Of a stretch of DNA of 64,000 bases, positions 1 through 8,592 are shown in pieces. The stretch comes from Micromonospora sp. WMMD961 (lineage in GTDB: Bacteria > Actinomycetota > Actinomycetes > Mycobacteriales > Micromonosporaceae). The stretch lies in assembly GCF_029626145.1 (NCBI RefSeq), contig NZ_JARUBJ010000002.1:2324501-2388500 (forward strand), written 5' to 3'. A program made the position numbers and the translations under genes. Numbering within the stretch: the first letter of the stretch is position 1; every line of letters starts with the position of its first letter. The notes beneath the pieces are model-generated. The model was not told the DNA's origin and made no database searches. It saw nothing but the letters and a program-made list of their open reading frames with translations.

Positions 1-453
1 GCCCGCCGGCCGGGCCTCGTCCTCGAGATCGTGGTAGCCCATGTGGTTGAACGCCTTGACGACGCGTGAGCCGGACAGGAAGGCCTGCACTGTCTCACTC
101 GACGAGGTACGCGGGTCGGTGAGGTCGTCGCGGATGCCGTCGATCTCCCACCAGTAGTTCATGGCGTCGACGACGAGCTTGCCGCGCAGAGCGTCGACGG
201 GGACGCTGCGGTACTTACCCAGGGGCAGGGCCAGGATGACGACGTCGGCACGTGCCGCCGCGTCCACCGCCGTGGTGGCCTCCGCCCCCGGGGCGAGGAC
301 CTCGACGGTGAGCGCGATCTTCGCCGGGTCGCCGGAGCCGGCCACCAACACCCGGTAGCCGGCGGCGACGGCGAGGCGGGCCAGCACCGTTCCCACCTTG
401 CCGGCCCCGAGGATGCCAAGGGTCGCGGGCCGGCTCCGGTCGTTGTCGTTCAT
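1..453 (-). CDS. npdG: NADPH-dependent F420 reductase-like protein, cut by window edge
   Basis: The first 151 codons read from an ATG at 453 and run off the window, so the C-terminus is missing. Near the N-terminus is the dinucleotide-binding glycine motif GILGAGKVG. It is followed by a Rossmann pattern with ADVVILALPL and later KLVVDAMNYWW and VVKAFNHMGY, which are typical of F420:NADP oxidoreductases (PF03807 family). These enzymes move hydride between NADPH and cofactor F420 in the cytosol. It lies 28 bases downstream of two LLM-class oxidoreductases on the same strand, probably in one operon. It could thus supply reduced F420 to them; that link is inference. A generic NAD(P)-binding reductase is the alternative. 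Confidence 0.8.
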   Translation of the reverse strand, partial: MNDNDRSRPATLGILGAGKVGTVLARLAVAAGYRVLVAGSGDPAKIALTVEVLAPGAEATTAVDAAARADVVILALPLGKYRSVPVDALRGKLVVDAMNYWWEIDGIRDDLTDPRTSSSETVQAFLSGSRVVKAFNHMGYHDLEDEARPAG

Positions 454-481
454 GTCGTCCTCTCGGTGCTGATTGGTCTGA

Positions 482-1510
482 TCAGGCCAGGATGTCGCGG
501 ACCATGGGGATCACCCTGGAGCCGTACAGTTCGACGGCGCGCATCCGGGCGCTCGCCGGTTGCGCTCCGGCCGAGTAGATGAGGTCGAACCGGCCGACAC
601 CGAGGCTGCGGATCGCACGGGCCATCCGGCGGGCCACGGTCTCCGGGGAACCGATGTAGAGGGAACCGTTCTCCACTTCGGAGTCGAACTCCTGCCGGCG
701 GATCGGCGGCCACCCCCGCAGTTTGCCGATCCGGTCCCGCATGACGCGGTAGTGCGGCCAGAAGATCTCCTTGGCCTCCTCGTCGGTGTCGGCGATGAAG
801 CCGGGCGAGTGCATCCCGACCGGGTGCGCGGTCGTGCCGAGTTGGTCGGCCGCCCGGCGGTACAGGTCGATGTAGGGCGCGAACCGTTCCGGGGCGCCAC
901 CGATGATGGCGAGCATGAGCGGGAGGCCGTACTGGGCGGTGCGGACGACCGACTGCGGCGAGCCGCCGACGCCGACCCAGGTGCTCAGGTGACCCGACTC
1001 GGTCTTCGGGAAGACGTCGGCGTTGTCCAGCGGTGCCCGCAGGGTGCCGCTCCAGGTCACCGGCTTCTCGTCCAGCAACTTCACGAACAGTTCGATCTTC
1101 TCCTCGAACAGCGTGTCGTAGTCGCGCAGGTCGTAACCGAAGAGGGGGAACGACTCGGTGAACGAGCCGCGACCGAGGATGACCTCGGCCCGACCGTTCG
1201 ACAGCGCGTCGACGGTGGCGAAGCGCTGGAACACGCGGACCGGATCGTCCGAACTCAGCACTGTCACGCCGGAGGCCAGCCGGATCCGGGAGGTACGGGT
1301 GGCGATGCCGGCCAGGACCGTCTCCGGCGTCGACACCGAGTACTCCGGCCGGTGGTGCTCGCCCAGGGCGATGACGTCGACGCCGAGTTCGTCGGCGAGC
1401 ACCGCCTCGTCGACGACCTGCCGGATCGCCGCGGCGTGGGAGACGAGCTTGCCGGAGTCGTCCTGCGGTACGTCGCCGAACGTGTCGAGGCCGAACAGAA
1501 CGTCAGACAT
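482..1510 (-). CDS. LLM-class flavin/F420-dependent oxidoreductase (copy A)
   Basis: A 342-residue luciferase-like monooxygenase family protein with a TIM-barrel fold, predicted to use FMN or F420. Visible family marks are FGLDTFGDV at the start, ALGEHHRPEY around residue 50, ILGRGSFTESFPLFGYDL near 110, and the VGVGGSPQSVVRTAQYGLPL block near 180. The substrate cannot be told from sequence. Its ATG overlaps the stop of the upstream paralogue by 8 bases (ATGTCTGA), so translation is probably coupled. The two proteins share the same blocks through most of their length, which suggests a tandem duplication. It is likely controlled by the MarR gene read divergently from the operon promoter. Confidence 0.9.
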   Translation of the reverse strand: MSDVLFGLDTFGDVPQDDSGKLVSHAAAIRQVVDEAVLADELGVDVIALGEHHRPEYSVSTPETVLAGIATRTSRIRLASGVTVLSSDDPVRVFQRFATVDALSNGRAEVILGRGSFTESFPLFGYDLRDYDTLFEEKIELFVKLLDEKPVTWSGTLRAPLDNADVFPKTESGHLSTWVGVGGSPQSVVRTAQYGLPLMLAIIGGAPERFAPYIDLYRRAADQLGTTAHPVGMHSPGFIADTDEEAKEIFWPHYRVMRDRIGKLRGWPPIRRQEFDSEVENGSLYIGSPETVARRMARAIRSLGVGRFDLIYSAGAQPASARMRAVELYGSRVIPMVRDILA

Positions 1511-2552
1511 TGGTGGGCTCCTTTGCCAACAACTCGCGGACCCGCGGAGCGACCTCGCTGCCGAGCAGTTCGATGGTGCGCGCGCGTGCGTCGCGGGGGA
1601 GGTGCATGATGTCGTACTTCAGGTCGAAGCGGCTCAGCCGCAGGTCGCGGGCGACTCTGGCGATCTTCTGCGCCACCGTCTCGGGCGATCCGACGAAGAG
1701 CGCCCCGTTGTCGATTTCCGCCTCGTAGCGTGCGCGGTCCGGTTTGTAGAAGCCACGCTCCCGGGCGAGCGCCGCCGCGACCGGCTGCCAGTACCGCCAC
1801 CACGTCTCCACCGCCTCCTCGTCGGTGTCGGCGACAAGGCCGAGAGAGTGCTGCCCGATTGGCTGCGGGGTATGCCCGAACTGTGCGAGCGCCTTGGTGT
1901 AGAGGTCCACGTGGCCGGCGAACCGCTGGGGTCGCCCGCCGATGATCGCGAGCATGAGCGGGAGGCCGTGCCGGGCGGCGCGGATCACCGAGTTCGGGCT
2001 GCCCCCGACGCCGATCCAGGTCGGGATGCCGCCGGGCCGCATCCGGGGATGCAGGCGCTGCTCGACCAGAGGGGTCCGCACGGTCCCGGACCAGGTGACC
2101 GGTTCGTCCCGCTGAAGTCGTAGGAAGAGATCAAGCTTCTCCTCGAACAACCGCTCGTAGTCGGCCAGGTCGTAACCGAACAGCGGGAACGACTCGGTCG
2201 CCGAGGCGCGGCCGAGGACCATCTGGGCGCGGCCGTTCGAGACGGCGTCGAGGGTCGCGAACTCGTGGTACAGGCGTACCGGATCGTTCGTGCTGAGCAC
2301 CGTGACCGAGGTGCCGAGGCGGATCCGCTCGGTCGCCGTCGCGGCTGCCGCGAGCAACACGGGTGTCGCGGAGTCGTTGTGACCCTCCCGGTAGTGCTCA
2401 CCCACGCTGAACACGTCGAGTCCGACCGACTCGGCGAGTCGGGCCTCGGTCACGAGCAGCCGTACGGTTTCGGCGTCGCTCAGGACGCGGTCGCCGTCGG
2501 TGGCCACCTCGCCGAACGAGTTGAGCCCCAGCTCGAAGTCCGCAGCTGCCAT
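1503..2552 (-). CDS. LLM-class flavin/F420-dependent oxidoreductase (copy B)
   Basis: A 349-residue luciferase-like oxidoreductase, first gene of the minus-strand operon. The ATG at 2552 is chosen because GAGGAGGAG precedes it. The open frame continues upstream, but that part is not family-like. Blocks seen include LGLNSFGEV, SVGEHYREGHN, VLGRASATESFPLFGYDL and IGVGGSPNSVIRAARHGLPLMLAIIGG, the same as in copy A. FMN or F420 as cofactor is family knowledge; the substrate is unknown. The start faces a MarR regulator across 108 bases containing two matching palindromes, so ligand-dependent repression of this operon is likely. Confidence 0.9.
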   Translation of the reverse strand: MAAADFELGLNSFGEVATDGDRVLSDAETVRLLVTEARLAESVGLDVFSVGEHYREGHNDSATPVLLAAAATATERIRLGTSVTVLSTNDPVRLYHEFATLDAVSNGRAQMVLGRASATESFPLFGYDLADYERLFEEKLDLFLRLQRDEPVTWSGTVRTPLVEQRLHPRMRPGGIPTWIGVGGSPNSVIRAARHGLPLMLAIIGGRPQRFAGHVDLYTKALAQFGHTPQPIGQHSLGLVADTDEEAVETWWRYWQPVAAALARERGFYKPDRARYEAEIDNGALFVGSPETVAQKIARVARDLRLSRFDLKYDIMHLPRDARARTIELLGSEVAPRVRELLAKEPTNV

Positions 2553-2603
2553 CGTCTCCTCCTCGGTGCAATCCGCCGGTGATCCACGAAGCGGACCTAC
2601 CGG

Positions 2604-2645
2604 TTGACGTGTCAATGATGCTAACTTGGCGATTGACGCGTCAAT
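2604..2645. promoter_or_regulatory. Paired MarR-type operators in divergent promoter region
   Basis: Two near-identical palindromes lie between the divergent LLM operon and the marR start. TTGACGTGTCAA is at 2604-2615 and the perfect 14-mer ATTGACGCGTCAAT at 2632-2645. Their centres are 29 bases apart. The second ends 15 bases before the marR ATG and could block its own transcription. Palindromes of this size between a MarR gene and its target are the usual arrangement for this family. Binding itself is inferred. Confidence 0.75.
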
Positions 2646-2660
2646 TCCCGGGAGGGTGAG

Positions 2661-3173
2661 ATGACGGACACCACACCGGGTCGGCGGGGCGGACGCCAAC
2701 TCCCGACCGCGGAGGAGTTGCGGATCTGGCGGGACTTCATCGAGACGACGGCAGCGCTGAGCTCCCGACTCGAATCCCGTCTCCAGGGTGACTCCTCGCT
2801 CTCGACAGGGGACTACGCCGTGCTCCTCGCTCTCAGTGAGGCGGAGGGCCAGGCGATGCGCTCCTCCGAACTCGCCGCACACATCGGCTGGGAGCGCAGC
2901 CGCCTGTCTCACCACCTGGGGCGGATGGAACGACGCGGTCTCATCCGTCGCCAGGAGTGCGCGACAGTGCCCCGCGGGGCGGAGGTGCTGCTCACCAAGG
3001 CCGGCGCCGAGGCGTTCGGAGGGGCCACCTTTCCGCACCTGCGCGCCATCCGCGAGCTGTTCGTCGACGCCCTCACGCCGGATCAGATCGTCGCGGCGGG
3101 CGAGATCGCGGCAGCGCTCAAGAGGAATCTGGACGCCTTGAACGGGCTCACTGGAAACCGCAACCCTCAATAA
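2661..3173 (+). CDS. MarR-family transcriptional regulator
   Basis: A 170-residue winged-helix regulator. The start at 2661 has GGAGGG upstream. The DNA-binding part spans roughly residues 50-115: LSTGDYAVLLALSEAEGQAMRSSELA is followed by the recognition segment IGWERSRLSHHLGRMERRGLI and the wing RRQECATVPRGAEVLLT. Flanking helices should form the dimer. MarR proteins commonly repress a divergent operon and release on binding small phenolic or oxidised ligands. Here the divergent operon encodes two LLM oxidoreductases and an F420 reductase. The effector is unknown. Confidence 0.9.
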   Translation: MTDTTPGRRGGRQLPTAEELRIWRDFIETTAALSSRLESRLQGDSSLSTGDYAVLLALSEAEGQAMRSSELAAHIGWERSRLSHHLGRMERRGLIRRQECATVPRGAEVLLTKAGAEAFGGATFPHLRAIRELFVDALTPDQIVAAGEIAAALKRNLDALNGLTGNRNPQ

Positions 3174-3290
3174 CTGCCAGTGATCGTAGGATTGCCTACA
3201 GCAACATCAGGGTGGTCCAATCCTCCAGAAACCCGCCACTCCGACTGACCGGCGGACTGGCGACGGCTGCGCCGCTCGGGAGGTACGCCC

Positions 3291-5255
3291 ATGATCGAGA
3301 CCGCCACCGCAGGAACCCGACCGACCCCACCGAACCAGCGGGCGGAGTCGGTGTTGCCGGAGCTGCGCGAGATGTGGTGGGAGACGGGGGTGCGGGCGCG
3401 GGCGGAGGCCGGTGTCTTCGCCGTGTTCGCGGAACTGCCCAGGCTGGTCCGGACAGCGCTGGGCATCAGCTGGCGCGCGGACCGACTCCGCACCGGCGTG
3501 GTGGCCGCCGCGACGGTCGGCGCGGGGGTGATGGCGGCCTTCGGGTTGTTGGCCACGCAGCGGGTGCTGGTGGAGTTGTTCGCCGGCGGACCGACCGCCG
3601 ACAAGGTGCGGGCGGCGTTACCCGCACTGGCCGTGCTGGCGGCGACCGTCGCGCTCCGCGCCGGCATGGGCATCGCCACCGGGTACGCGCAGAACGGGCT
3701 GACGCCCCGGGTGAGCCGCGAGGTGGAGCGGGGCCTGTTCGAGGTGTCGACGGCAGTCCGGCTGGAGGCGTTCGACGCCGACGCGTTCGCCGACGACATG
3801 GAACGGGCCTCCCGGGGGACCGAGTCGACGATCGAGCTGGTGCAGGCTTCGATGAACCTGCTCGCCGGGTTGGCCGGGCTGCTCGCCGTGGCGGCCGCCG
3901 TCGTCATCATCCACCCGTTGCTGCTGCTGGCGCTGGTGGTCGCCACGATGCCCAACGCCTGGGCGTCGTTACGGTCCGGACACCTGCGGTACCAGACGTA
4001 CACCGCCGGATCGGTGCGCCGGCGTCGACTGTGGTTGCTGCACAAGCTGATGGCCGAACGCGCCTCGGCCCCGGAACTGCGCTCGTACGGGCTGCGCGGG
4101 TTCCTGCTCGACCAGTACGACCGGGTGATGCGGGTGGAGACCGACATCCAACTCGCCCTCGCCCGCCGGGTCACCACGACCACCACCGTCGGGGCGATCA
4201 TCGGCGGTCTCGCCACCGGCACCGTCTACGTCCTGCTGGGGTTGCTGCTCCTGGACGGGCAGATCCCACTCGCCGCCGCGGCGACCTGCGTCATCGCGGT
4301 GCAGTCCGCCCAGCGGTCCCTGGCCATCGCCACCTTCCAGGTCGACCACGTCTACACCCAGGGGCAGCACTTCGGTGACTACACGGGCTTCATGGCGCGG
4401 GCCGCCGCGTACCTACCACCGACCAGCACCGGACCCGTAGCCGCAGCCGACCCGGATCGGCTGCGGGAGTTGACCGTCAACGAGGTGAGTCTGCGCTACC
4501 CCGACCGGGACACCCCGGCCGTGGACGGCGTCACGTTGACGGTCATCGCCGGGCAGACGGTGGCGTTCGTGGGGGAGAACGGCTCGGGCAAGACGACCCT
4601 CGCCGCGATGATCGCCGGCCTCCGCGCCCCCAGCGAGGGCACCATCGAGTGGAACGGCCGACAGTTGTCGGACTGGGACGTCGGCGGGCTACGCGCCCGG
4701 ATCGCCGTGGTGACGCAGGAATACCACAAGTGGCCGTTCACCGCCGCCACCAACATCGCCATCGGCGACGTCGACACCGAGGCCCGGCAGGACCGCATCG
4801 AGGCCGCCGCCGCACGCGCGGTGGCCCATCAGATGATCAACGAACTGCCCCACGGGTACGAGACACTGCTCGACCGCACCTTCGCGCGTGGCCAGGACCT
4901 CTCCGGTGGGCAGTGGCAGCGGATCACCGCGGCACGCGGGTTCCTGCGCGACGCCGAACTGCTGATCATGGACGAGCCGTCCTCAGCGCTCGACCCCCGC
5001 GCGGAGGACGCCCTTTTCCAGGCCATCCGGGACCGGAGAGGTCGTGCCACCACGATCCTCATCACGCACCGGCTCGCCAACGTCCGGCACGCTGACCGGA
5101 TCTTCGTCCTGCACCACGGCCGGCTGGTCGAGGCCGGCACACACGACGATCTCGTCGCCACCGGCGGCAGGTACGCCGAACTGTTCGCACTCCAGGCCGC
5201 CGGCTACGACACCAACCCGGCCGAGGATTCCCGGCCGCCGTCGGCCTCCCGCTGA
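3291..5255 (+). CDS. ABC transporter, fused permease and ATPase
   Basis: A 654-residue half-transporter. The N-terminal half has an ABC exporter-type membrane domain with hydrophobic stretches near residues 70-95, 108-130, 185-220 and 298-322. The ATPase follows from about residue 390. Walker A GENGSGKTT is at 428-436, the signature LSGGQWQR at 537-544 and Walker B LLIMDEP at 557-563, with H-loop ITHR after it. It should work as a homodimer or pair with a distant partner, because no second half-transporter is adjacent. The membrane half is only loosely similar to lipid/drug exporters, so the substrate is unknown. GGGAGG lies upstream of the ATG. A strong hairpin follows the stop. Confidence 0.9.
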   Translation: MIETATAGTRPTPPNQRAESVLPELREMWWETGVRARAEAGVFAVFAELPRLVRTALGISWRADRLRTGVVAAATVGAGVMAAFGLLATQRVLVELFAGGPTADKVRAALPALAVLAATVALRAGMGIATGYAQNGLTPRVSREVERGLFEVSTAVRLEAFDADAFADDMERASRGTESTIELVQASMNLLAGLAGLLAVAAAVVIIHPLLLLALVVATMPNAWASLRSGHLRYQTYTAGSVRRRRLWLLHKLMAERASAPELRSYGLRGFLLDQYDRVMRVETDIQLALARRVTTTTTVGAIIGGLATGTVYVLLGLLLLDGQIPLAAAATCVIAVQSAQRSLAIATFQVDHVYTQGQHFGDYTGFMARAAAYLPPTSTGPVAAADPDRLRELTVNEVSLRYPDRDTPAVDGVTLTVIAGQTVAFVGENGSGKTTLAAMIAGLRAPSEGTIEWNGRQLSDWDVGGLRARIAVVTQEYHKWPFTAATNIAIGDVDTEARQDRIEAAAARAVAHQMINELPHGYETLLDRTFARGQDLSGGQWQRITAARGFLRDAELLIMDEPSSALDPRAEDALFQAIRDRRGRATTILITHRLANVRHADRIFVLHHGRLVEAGTHDDLVATGGRYAELFALQAAGYDTNPAEDSRPPSASR

Positions 5256-5323
5256 CCACCAACGCCAGGACGGGCGGGCCGTCGCACCGGCCCGCTCCCC
5301 AGCGGTTGGTGGCTCGCCGTGAC

Positions 5324-5362
5324 GGGCTGATCCCGCCGTCGGTCACCGACGGCGGGCAGCCC
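5324..5362. terminator. Bidirectional terminator-like hairpin
   Basis: CCCGCCGTCGG (5332-5342) pairs with CCGACGGCGGG (5346-5356) around a 3-base loop. An outer GGGCTG/CAGCCC stem extends it with a 2-base bulge. It lies between the convergent ABC transporter (ends 5255) and the minus-strand nitroreductase-like gene (ends 5400), so it could stop transcription from both sides. No clear T-run is present, as is common in actinobacteria. Confidence 0.7.
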
Positions 5363-5399
5363 GGCGAACCCGTGGGGAACGGGCTCCCGAGGTGCGCCA

Positions 5400-5885
5400 T
5401 CAACCCCCGGAGTCGCCATCCGATCTCAACTCCAGCACCACCACTGTGGTTTCGGACGATCGCCGTGCCGCGTGGGCCTCGAAGTTCTTGTCGGCCTCGC
5501 GAAAGCGTGGCCACAGTCGTGACCGCTCGTCGGCGGTGGCGGGCCGACCACGGACCAGCCGCTGCCCGTCGGCCAGCTCGACGGACGCGTCCGGGTGGGC
5601 CTGGAGGTTGAGCCACCAGGCGGGGGCACCCTCACCCCACCCGTTCATCGCCACCCCGACCAGATTCGGGCCATCCTCGAAGTACGCGATGATGACGCTG
5701 CGCTGCTGACCGGTGCGGCGGCCGGTCGTGCTCAGCCGCAGCATGCCCCAGCGGTGCTCGCGTGGTCGCCACAGCCCGACCCGGCGGCCGGTGAACCGGT
5801 ACAGGCCCCGGTGCACCGACCAGGCCAGCCGGATGAACCACCGCGGCGGAAGCCACGGAGCCTTCGTGCCCTGGCCATCGGACAT
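5400..5885 (-). CDS. Nitroreductase family deazaflavin-dependent oxidoreductase
   Basis: A 161-residue protein of the DUF385/Ddn family, split-barrel proteins that bind F420. The start at 5885 is chosen for GGAGGAGG just upstream; the open frame has 14 more codons that lack support. Family-like blocks are LRLSTTGRRTGQQRSVIIAYFEDGPNLVGVAMNGWGE, then PAWWLNLQAHPDASVEL, then RGRPATADERSRLW. Ddn relatives reduce nitroaromatics or quinones with F420H2, but this subgroup has no set substrate. An N-terminal aromatic/basic stretch (WFIRLAWSVHRGLYRFTGRR) may touch the membrane. Confidence 0.85.
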   Translation of the reverse strand: MSDGQGTKAPWLPPRWFIRLAWSVHRGLYRFTGRRVGLWRPREHRWGMLRLSTTGRRTGQQRSVIIAYFEDGPNLVGVAMNGWGEGAPAWWLNLQAHPDASVELADGQRLVRGRPATADERSRLWPRFREADKNFEAHAARRSSETTVVVLELRSDGDSGG

Positions 5886-6065
5886 GACGACCTCCTCCGC
5901 CGACCGACGCTGATGGCCCGCAGGCATGCCGCGTGCGATTGATGACCACCACTGTGGACCGGGATCCTAAGTCTCCCGGCGCGAGCGCGGCTTGCGTCCT
6001 GTTGTCCGTGATCCGACCAAGGATCGAACCGATCGGTGCAAGCCTGGCCTCGGCGGCCGGGTGAG

Positions 6066-6830
6066 CTACCGCTGCCAGGCGTCGACGGTGCGTACGCCGT
6101 CGCGGACGACCCGGTCCAGGGTGGTGGGGTTGCCGCTGGTGCCCTCCCACCCCTGGTCGTTGAAGACCGTCACCGCCTTGTCGACCCGCGCGACGGCAAT
6201 CTGGCTGGTCGCGGTCCTGCCGGTGCGGTCTCCGTTCAGGTTCGTCTCGGCCCACGTCCGGGTCAGCAGCAGCGCCTCGTCACCCACGCCGGGCAGGGCC
6301 TCGTTCTTGACGGTGCCCGGGCTCCCGGAGTGGTCGTAGGAGGGACACGCCTGCACCGCGGTGCGCAGACGGCTCATGTACGCCGAGGCGCCATCGCCGT
6401 CGAAGGTGAAGATGACCTGGTGGATCATCCCCTGCGGCGTGTTGCTGGTCGGCGCGCCGGCCTTCTGGTAGGTGACGGTCATCGCGGCGCTCGCGGTGAC
6501 CTGCCGGCCCCCGGTGCCGAACTCGTTGCCGCACAGCTTCGGCAGGGCCTCCTCGACGGGCGTCGTCCGCCGGGGAGACTTCTGCAACTCGGTCGGCAAC
6601 TCGACGAACGCCGACGTCGGGATCGTCACCGGAGTGCTGGCGCTCGGCGCGGGTGCGTCGGTCGGGTTCGCCGATGCCGAGGTGATCGTCGGTGCCGCCA
6701 TCGACGGGGTCGAGTCCGGCGGGTCCTCGGTGGACGTGCAGGCAGCGGCGAGTGCGACACCACCCAGCAGCGGGATCAGCGCCAGGACGCTGCTCGTACG
6801 GGTGGTCGGTATCGATCGGAATCGGCTCAT
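6066..6830 (-). CDS. Secreted lipoprotein of unknown function
   Basis: A 254-residue protein from the ATG at 6830, preceded by AGGGAGGATC. The N-terminus has basic residues, a hydrophobic core (VLALIPLLGGVALAAAC) and a lipobox cysteine at residue 31, so it should be a lipoprotein on the outer face of the membrane. A Pro/Ser/Thr/Ala-rich spacer follows (about 32-70). The rest is a compact domain with cysteines in KLCGNEF and QACPSYDH that may pair. It resembles the sensor-like or PknH-like extracellular domains of actinobacterial lipoproteins only in a general way. I do not recognise the family. Confidence 0.7.
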   Translation of the reverse strand: MSRFRSIPTTRTSSVLALIPLLGGVALAAACTSTEDPPDSTPSMAAPTITSASANPTDAPAPSASTPVTIPTSAFVELPTELQKSPRRTTPVEEALPKLCGNEFGTGGRQVTASAAMTVTYQKAGAPTSNTPQGMIHQVIFTFDGDGASAYMSRLRTAVQACPSYDHSGSPGTVKNEALPGVGDEALLLTRTWAETNLNGDRTGRTATSQIAVARVDKAVTVFNDQGWEGTSGNPTTLDRVVRDGVRTVDAWQR

Positions 6831-7178
6831 GATCCTCCCTCGGCTGTCCCTGGGCAGTTCCCGGCGACGAGCCGTCCGAAACGACCACACACCGCCATCG
6901 GACGCTAACCGGCCCGGCGGAAATCGGGGTGTCGCCACACCGGTCCGGCCGCTAGTCTGCCGCCATGACCAGCGTGATCGTCCTCTGCACCGGATCGTCG
7001 TGCGACGTCCAGGTTGGTGCACGGCGACGCCGGCGATCCGTCGCCCGCCCGCGCTGACCTGTTCTGCTGCGACCGGCGGATCGAGCCGCCGGTCATCAAC
7101 TGGTCGCTCCCGGTCCGCCCGCATCTCCCCGTTCAACGGCTCGCGTGACAGCGCGGGTCCGAGGAGATCGGCGTACTC
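6831..7178. other. Gap with possible remnant of a small gene
   Basis: These 348 bases hold no convincing intact gene. A leaderless-style start is visible: TAGTCT at 6953-6958, six bases, then ATG at 6965. The frame ends after 30 codons (MTSVIVLCTGSSCDVQVGA and an arginine run). A different frame from GTG 7017 continues with DLFCCDRRIEPPVINWSLP to a stop before the broken argS. The pair could be one decayed small gene split by a frameshift. I do not recognise it. Confidence 0.35.
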
Positions 7179-8095
7179 ATGGATCTTGAAAGGTTGTTGT
7201 CCGACCGGCTGGCACCGGCGTTCGCGGAGGTGGCCGGTGCTCCGGTCGACCCGCTCGTGCGGCGGTCTCCGCGCGCGGACTTCCAGTCCGACGCGGCGCT
7301 GGCGCTGGCGCGGCGGCTCGGCCGCCCGCCGCGCGACATCGCCGCCGCGGTCCTGGAGCGCGCGGTGCTCGACGACGTCTGCGCGTCGGCGGAGGTCTCC
7401 GGGCCGGGTTTCCTCAATCTGACCATCGCCGACCGGGCGCTGGCCGACCTGGCCGCCGGGCTGGCCGGCGACGCCCGGCTCGGGGTGCCGTCCACGACCG
7501 CGCCGCAGACCGTGGTGGTCGACTACTCGGCGCCGAACGTGGCCAAGGAGATGCACGTGGGGCATCTGCGGTCGACGGTCATCGGCGACGCGGCGGTACG
7601 GCTGCTGGAGTGGCTGGGGCACCGGGTGGTGCGGGTCAACCACCTGGGGGACTGGGGTACGCCGTTCGGCATGCCACCGATCGGACGAAGGACTACGTCC
7701 TGGACTGGGAGCGGATGCTGTCGCTGGAGGGCAACACCGCGCCCTACCTTCAGTACGTTTACGCCCGAGTCCGGTCGTTGTTCCGGCGGACCGGAACGGA
7801 CGCCCGGCTGGACGCGCCGGTCGTGCTCGCCTTGCCGGCGGAGCGGGCGCTGACGGTCGAGTTGCTCGGTTTCGCCGGGGTGGTCACCGAGGTGGAGCGG
7901 AGCCTCGAATTCCACCAACTCGCCGGTTACCTGCACCGACTCGCCACGGCGTTCAACGCGTTCTACGCGCACTGCCCGGTGCTGCACGCGCCCGACGAGC
8001 TGCGGGAGAGCCGGCTGCTGCTGGCCGAGCTGACCGCGCGGACGCTTCGGCAGGGGTTGCACCTGCTCGGCATCCGGACCCTGGAGCGGATGTGA
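7179..8095 (+). pseudogene. argS: Arginyl-tRNA synthetase remnant with internal deletion
   Basis: The first 164 codons encode a normal class I ArgRS N-terminus. They include the tRNA-recognition N-domain (FNLTIADR-like region reading FLNLTIAD), then VVVDYSAPNVAKEMHVGHLRST with the HIGH-type signature HVGH, and the HLGDWGTPFGM block. From about 7673 the match continues in another frame: ATDRTKDYVLDWERMLSLEGNTAPYLQY, followed by the anticodon-binding domain to LGIRTLERM and a stop at 8095. Roughly 250 residues of the catalytic domain are missing, including the expected KMSKS-equivalent region, and the join shifts the frame. Neither frame can make a working enzyme, so an intact argS should exist elsewhere in the genome. 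Confidence 0.85.
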
Positions 8096-8108
8096 CGAGG
8101 CGGCCCGG

Positions 8109-8480
8109 TCAGCGGGCCCTCTTCGTCGCCCGTTTCCGGGGCGGCGTCAACAGGTCGGCGATCTGCGCGATGGCGGAGGGCACCAGGCGGTAGTACGCCC
8201 AGACCCCGCGCTTGTCGCGCTCCAGCAGGCCGGCCTCGGTGAGGATCCGAAGGTGATGACTCACGGTCGGCTGGGAGAGGTTGAGCGCCGCGGTGAGGTC
8301 GCTGACGGAGGCTTCACCGTCCGGTGCCGACTGGATCAGGCTGAGCAGCCGGAGTCGCGCCGGATCGGCGAATGCCTTCAGCACCCCGGCGAGGCGCTCG
8401 GCATCGGCCCGCTTGATCGGGTCGCCGGCGAGCGGCGAGATGGCAGGCATGGCAGTTTTCGCAGTTCCCACGCCTGCCAT
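8109..8480 (-). CDS. ArsR-family winged-helix regulator without cysteines
   Basis: A 123-residue protein. Residues about 25-110 form the ArsR fold: AGVLKAFADPARLRLLSLI, then SVSDLTAALNLSQPTVSHHLRILTEAGLLERDKRGVWAYYRLVP, with the recognition helix at SQPTVSHHL. Metal-sensing ArsR proteins carry cysteines in the ELCVCDL stretch. Here the matching stretch reads EASVSDL and the whole protein has no cysteine, so a thiol-based metal sensor is unlikely. It ends in a basic tail (PPRKRATKRAR). The start at 8480 is uncertain; ATG 8450 is in frame. Its target is unknown; no transporter or metal gene is adjacent. Confidence 0.85.
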   Translation of the reverse strand: MAGVGTAKTAMPAISPLAGDPIKRADAERLAGVLKAFADPARLRLLSLIQSAPDGEASVSDLTAALNLSQPTVSHHLRILTEAGLLERDKRGVWAYYRLVPSAIAQIADLLTPPRKRATKRAR

Positions 8481-8592
8481 AGTGACACCAACACCATCGA
8501 TAAGCCGGTAGAACCGACACCAGTACTCCGATGGCGTCCAGATGGCTGAACGGACCAGCCGAACGTGAGTCGAATCTCGACGTCCGTGGTGA

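Noticed and set aside
1503..3170. A 555-residue protein formed by extending LLM copy B upstream
   Set aside because: The extra 206 codons run through the divergent promoter and the marR gene on the other strand and have no family similarity. The ribosome site supports the start at 2552.
5985..6075. tRNA-like string on the minus strand (GGTAGCTCA and GGTTCGATCC patterns)
   Set aside because: The D-arm and T-loop consensus strings are there, but the T-stem does not pair, no acceptor stem forms, and the segment overlaps the lipoprotein stop codon. At best it is chance similarity or a decayed relic.
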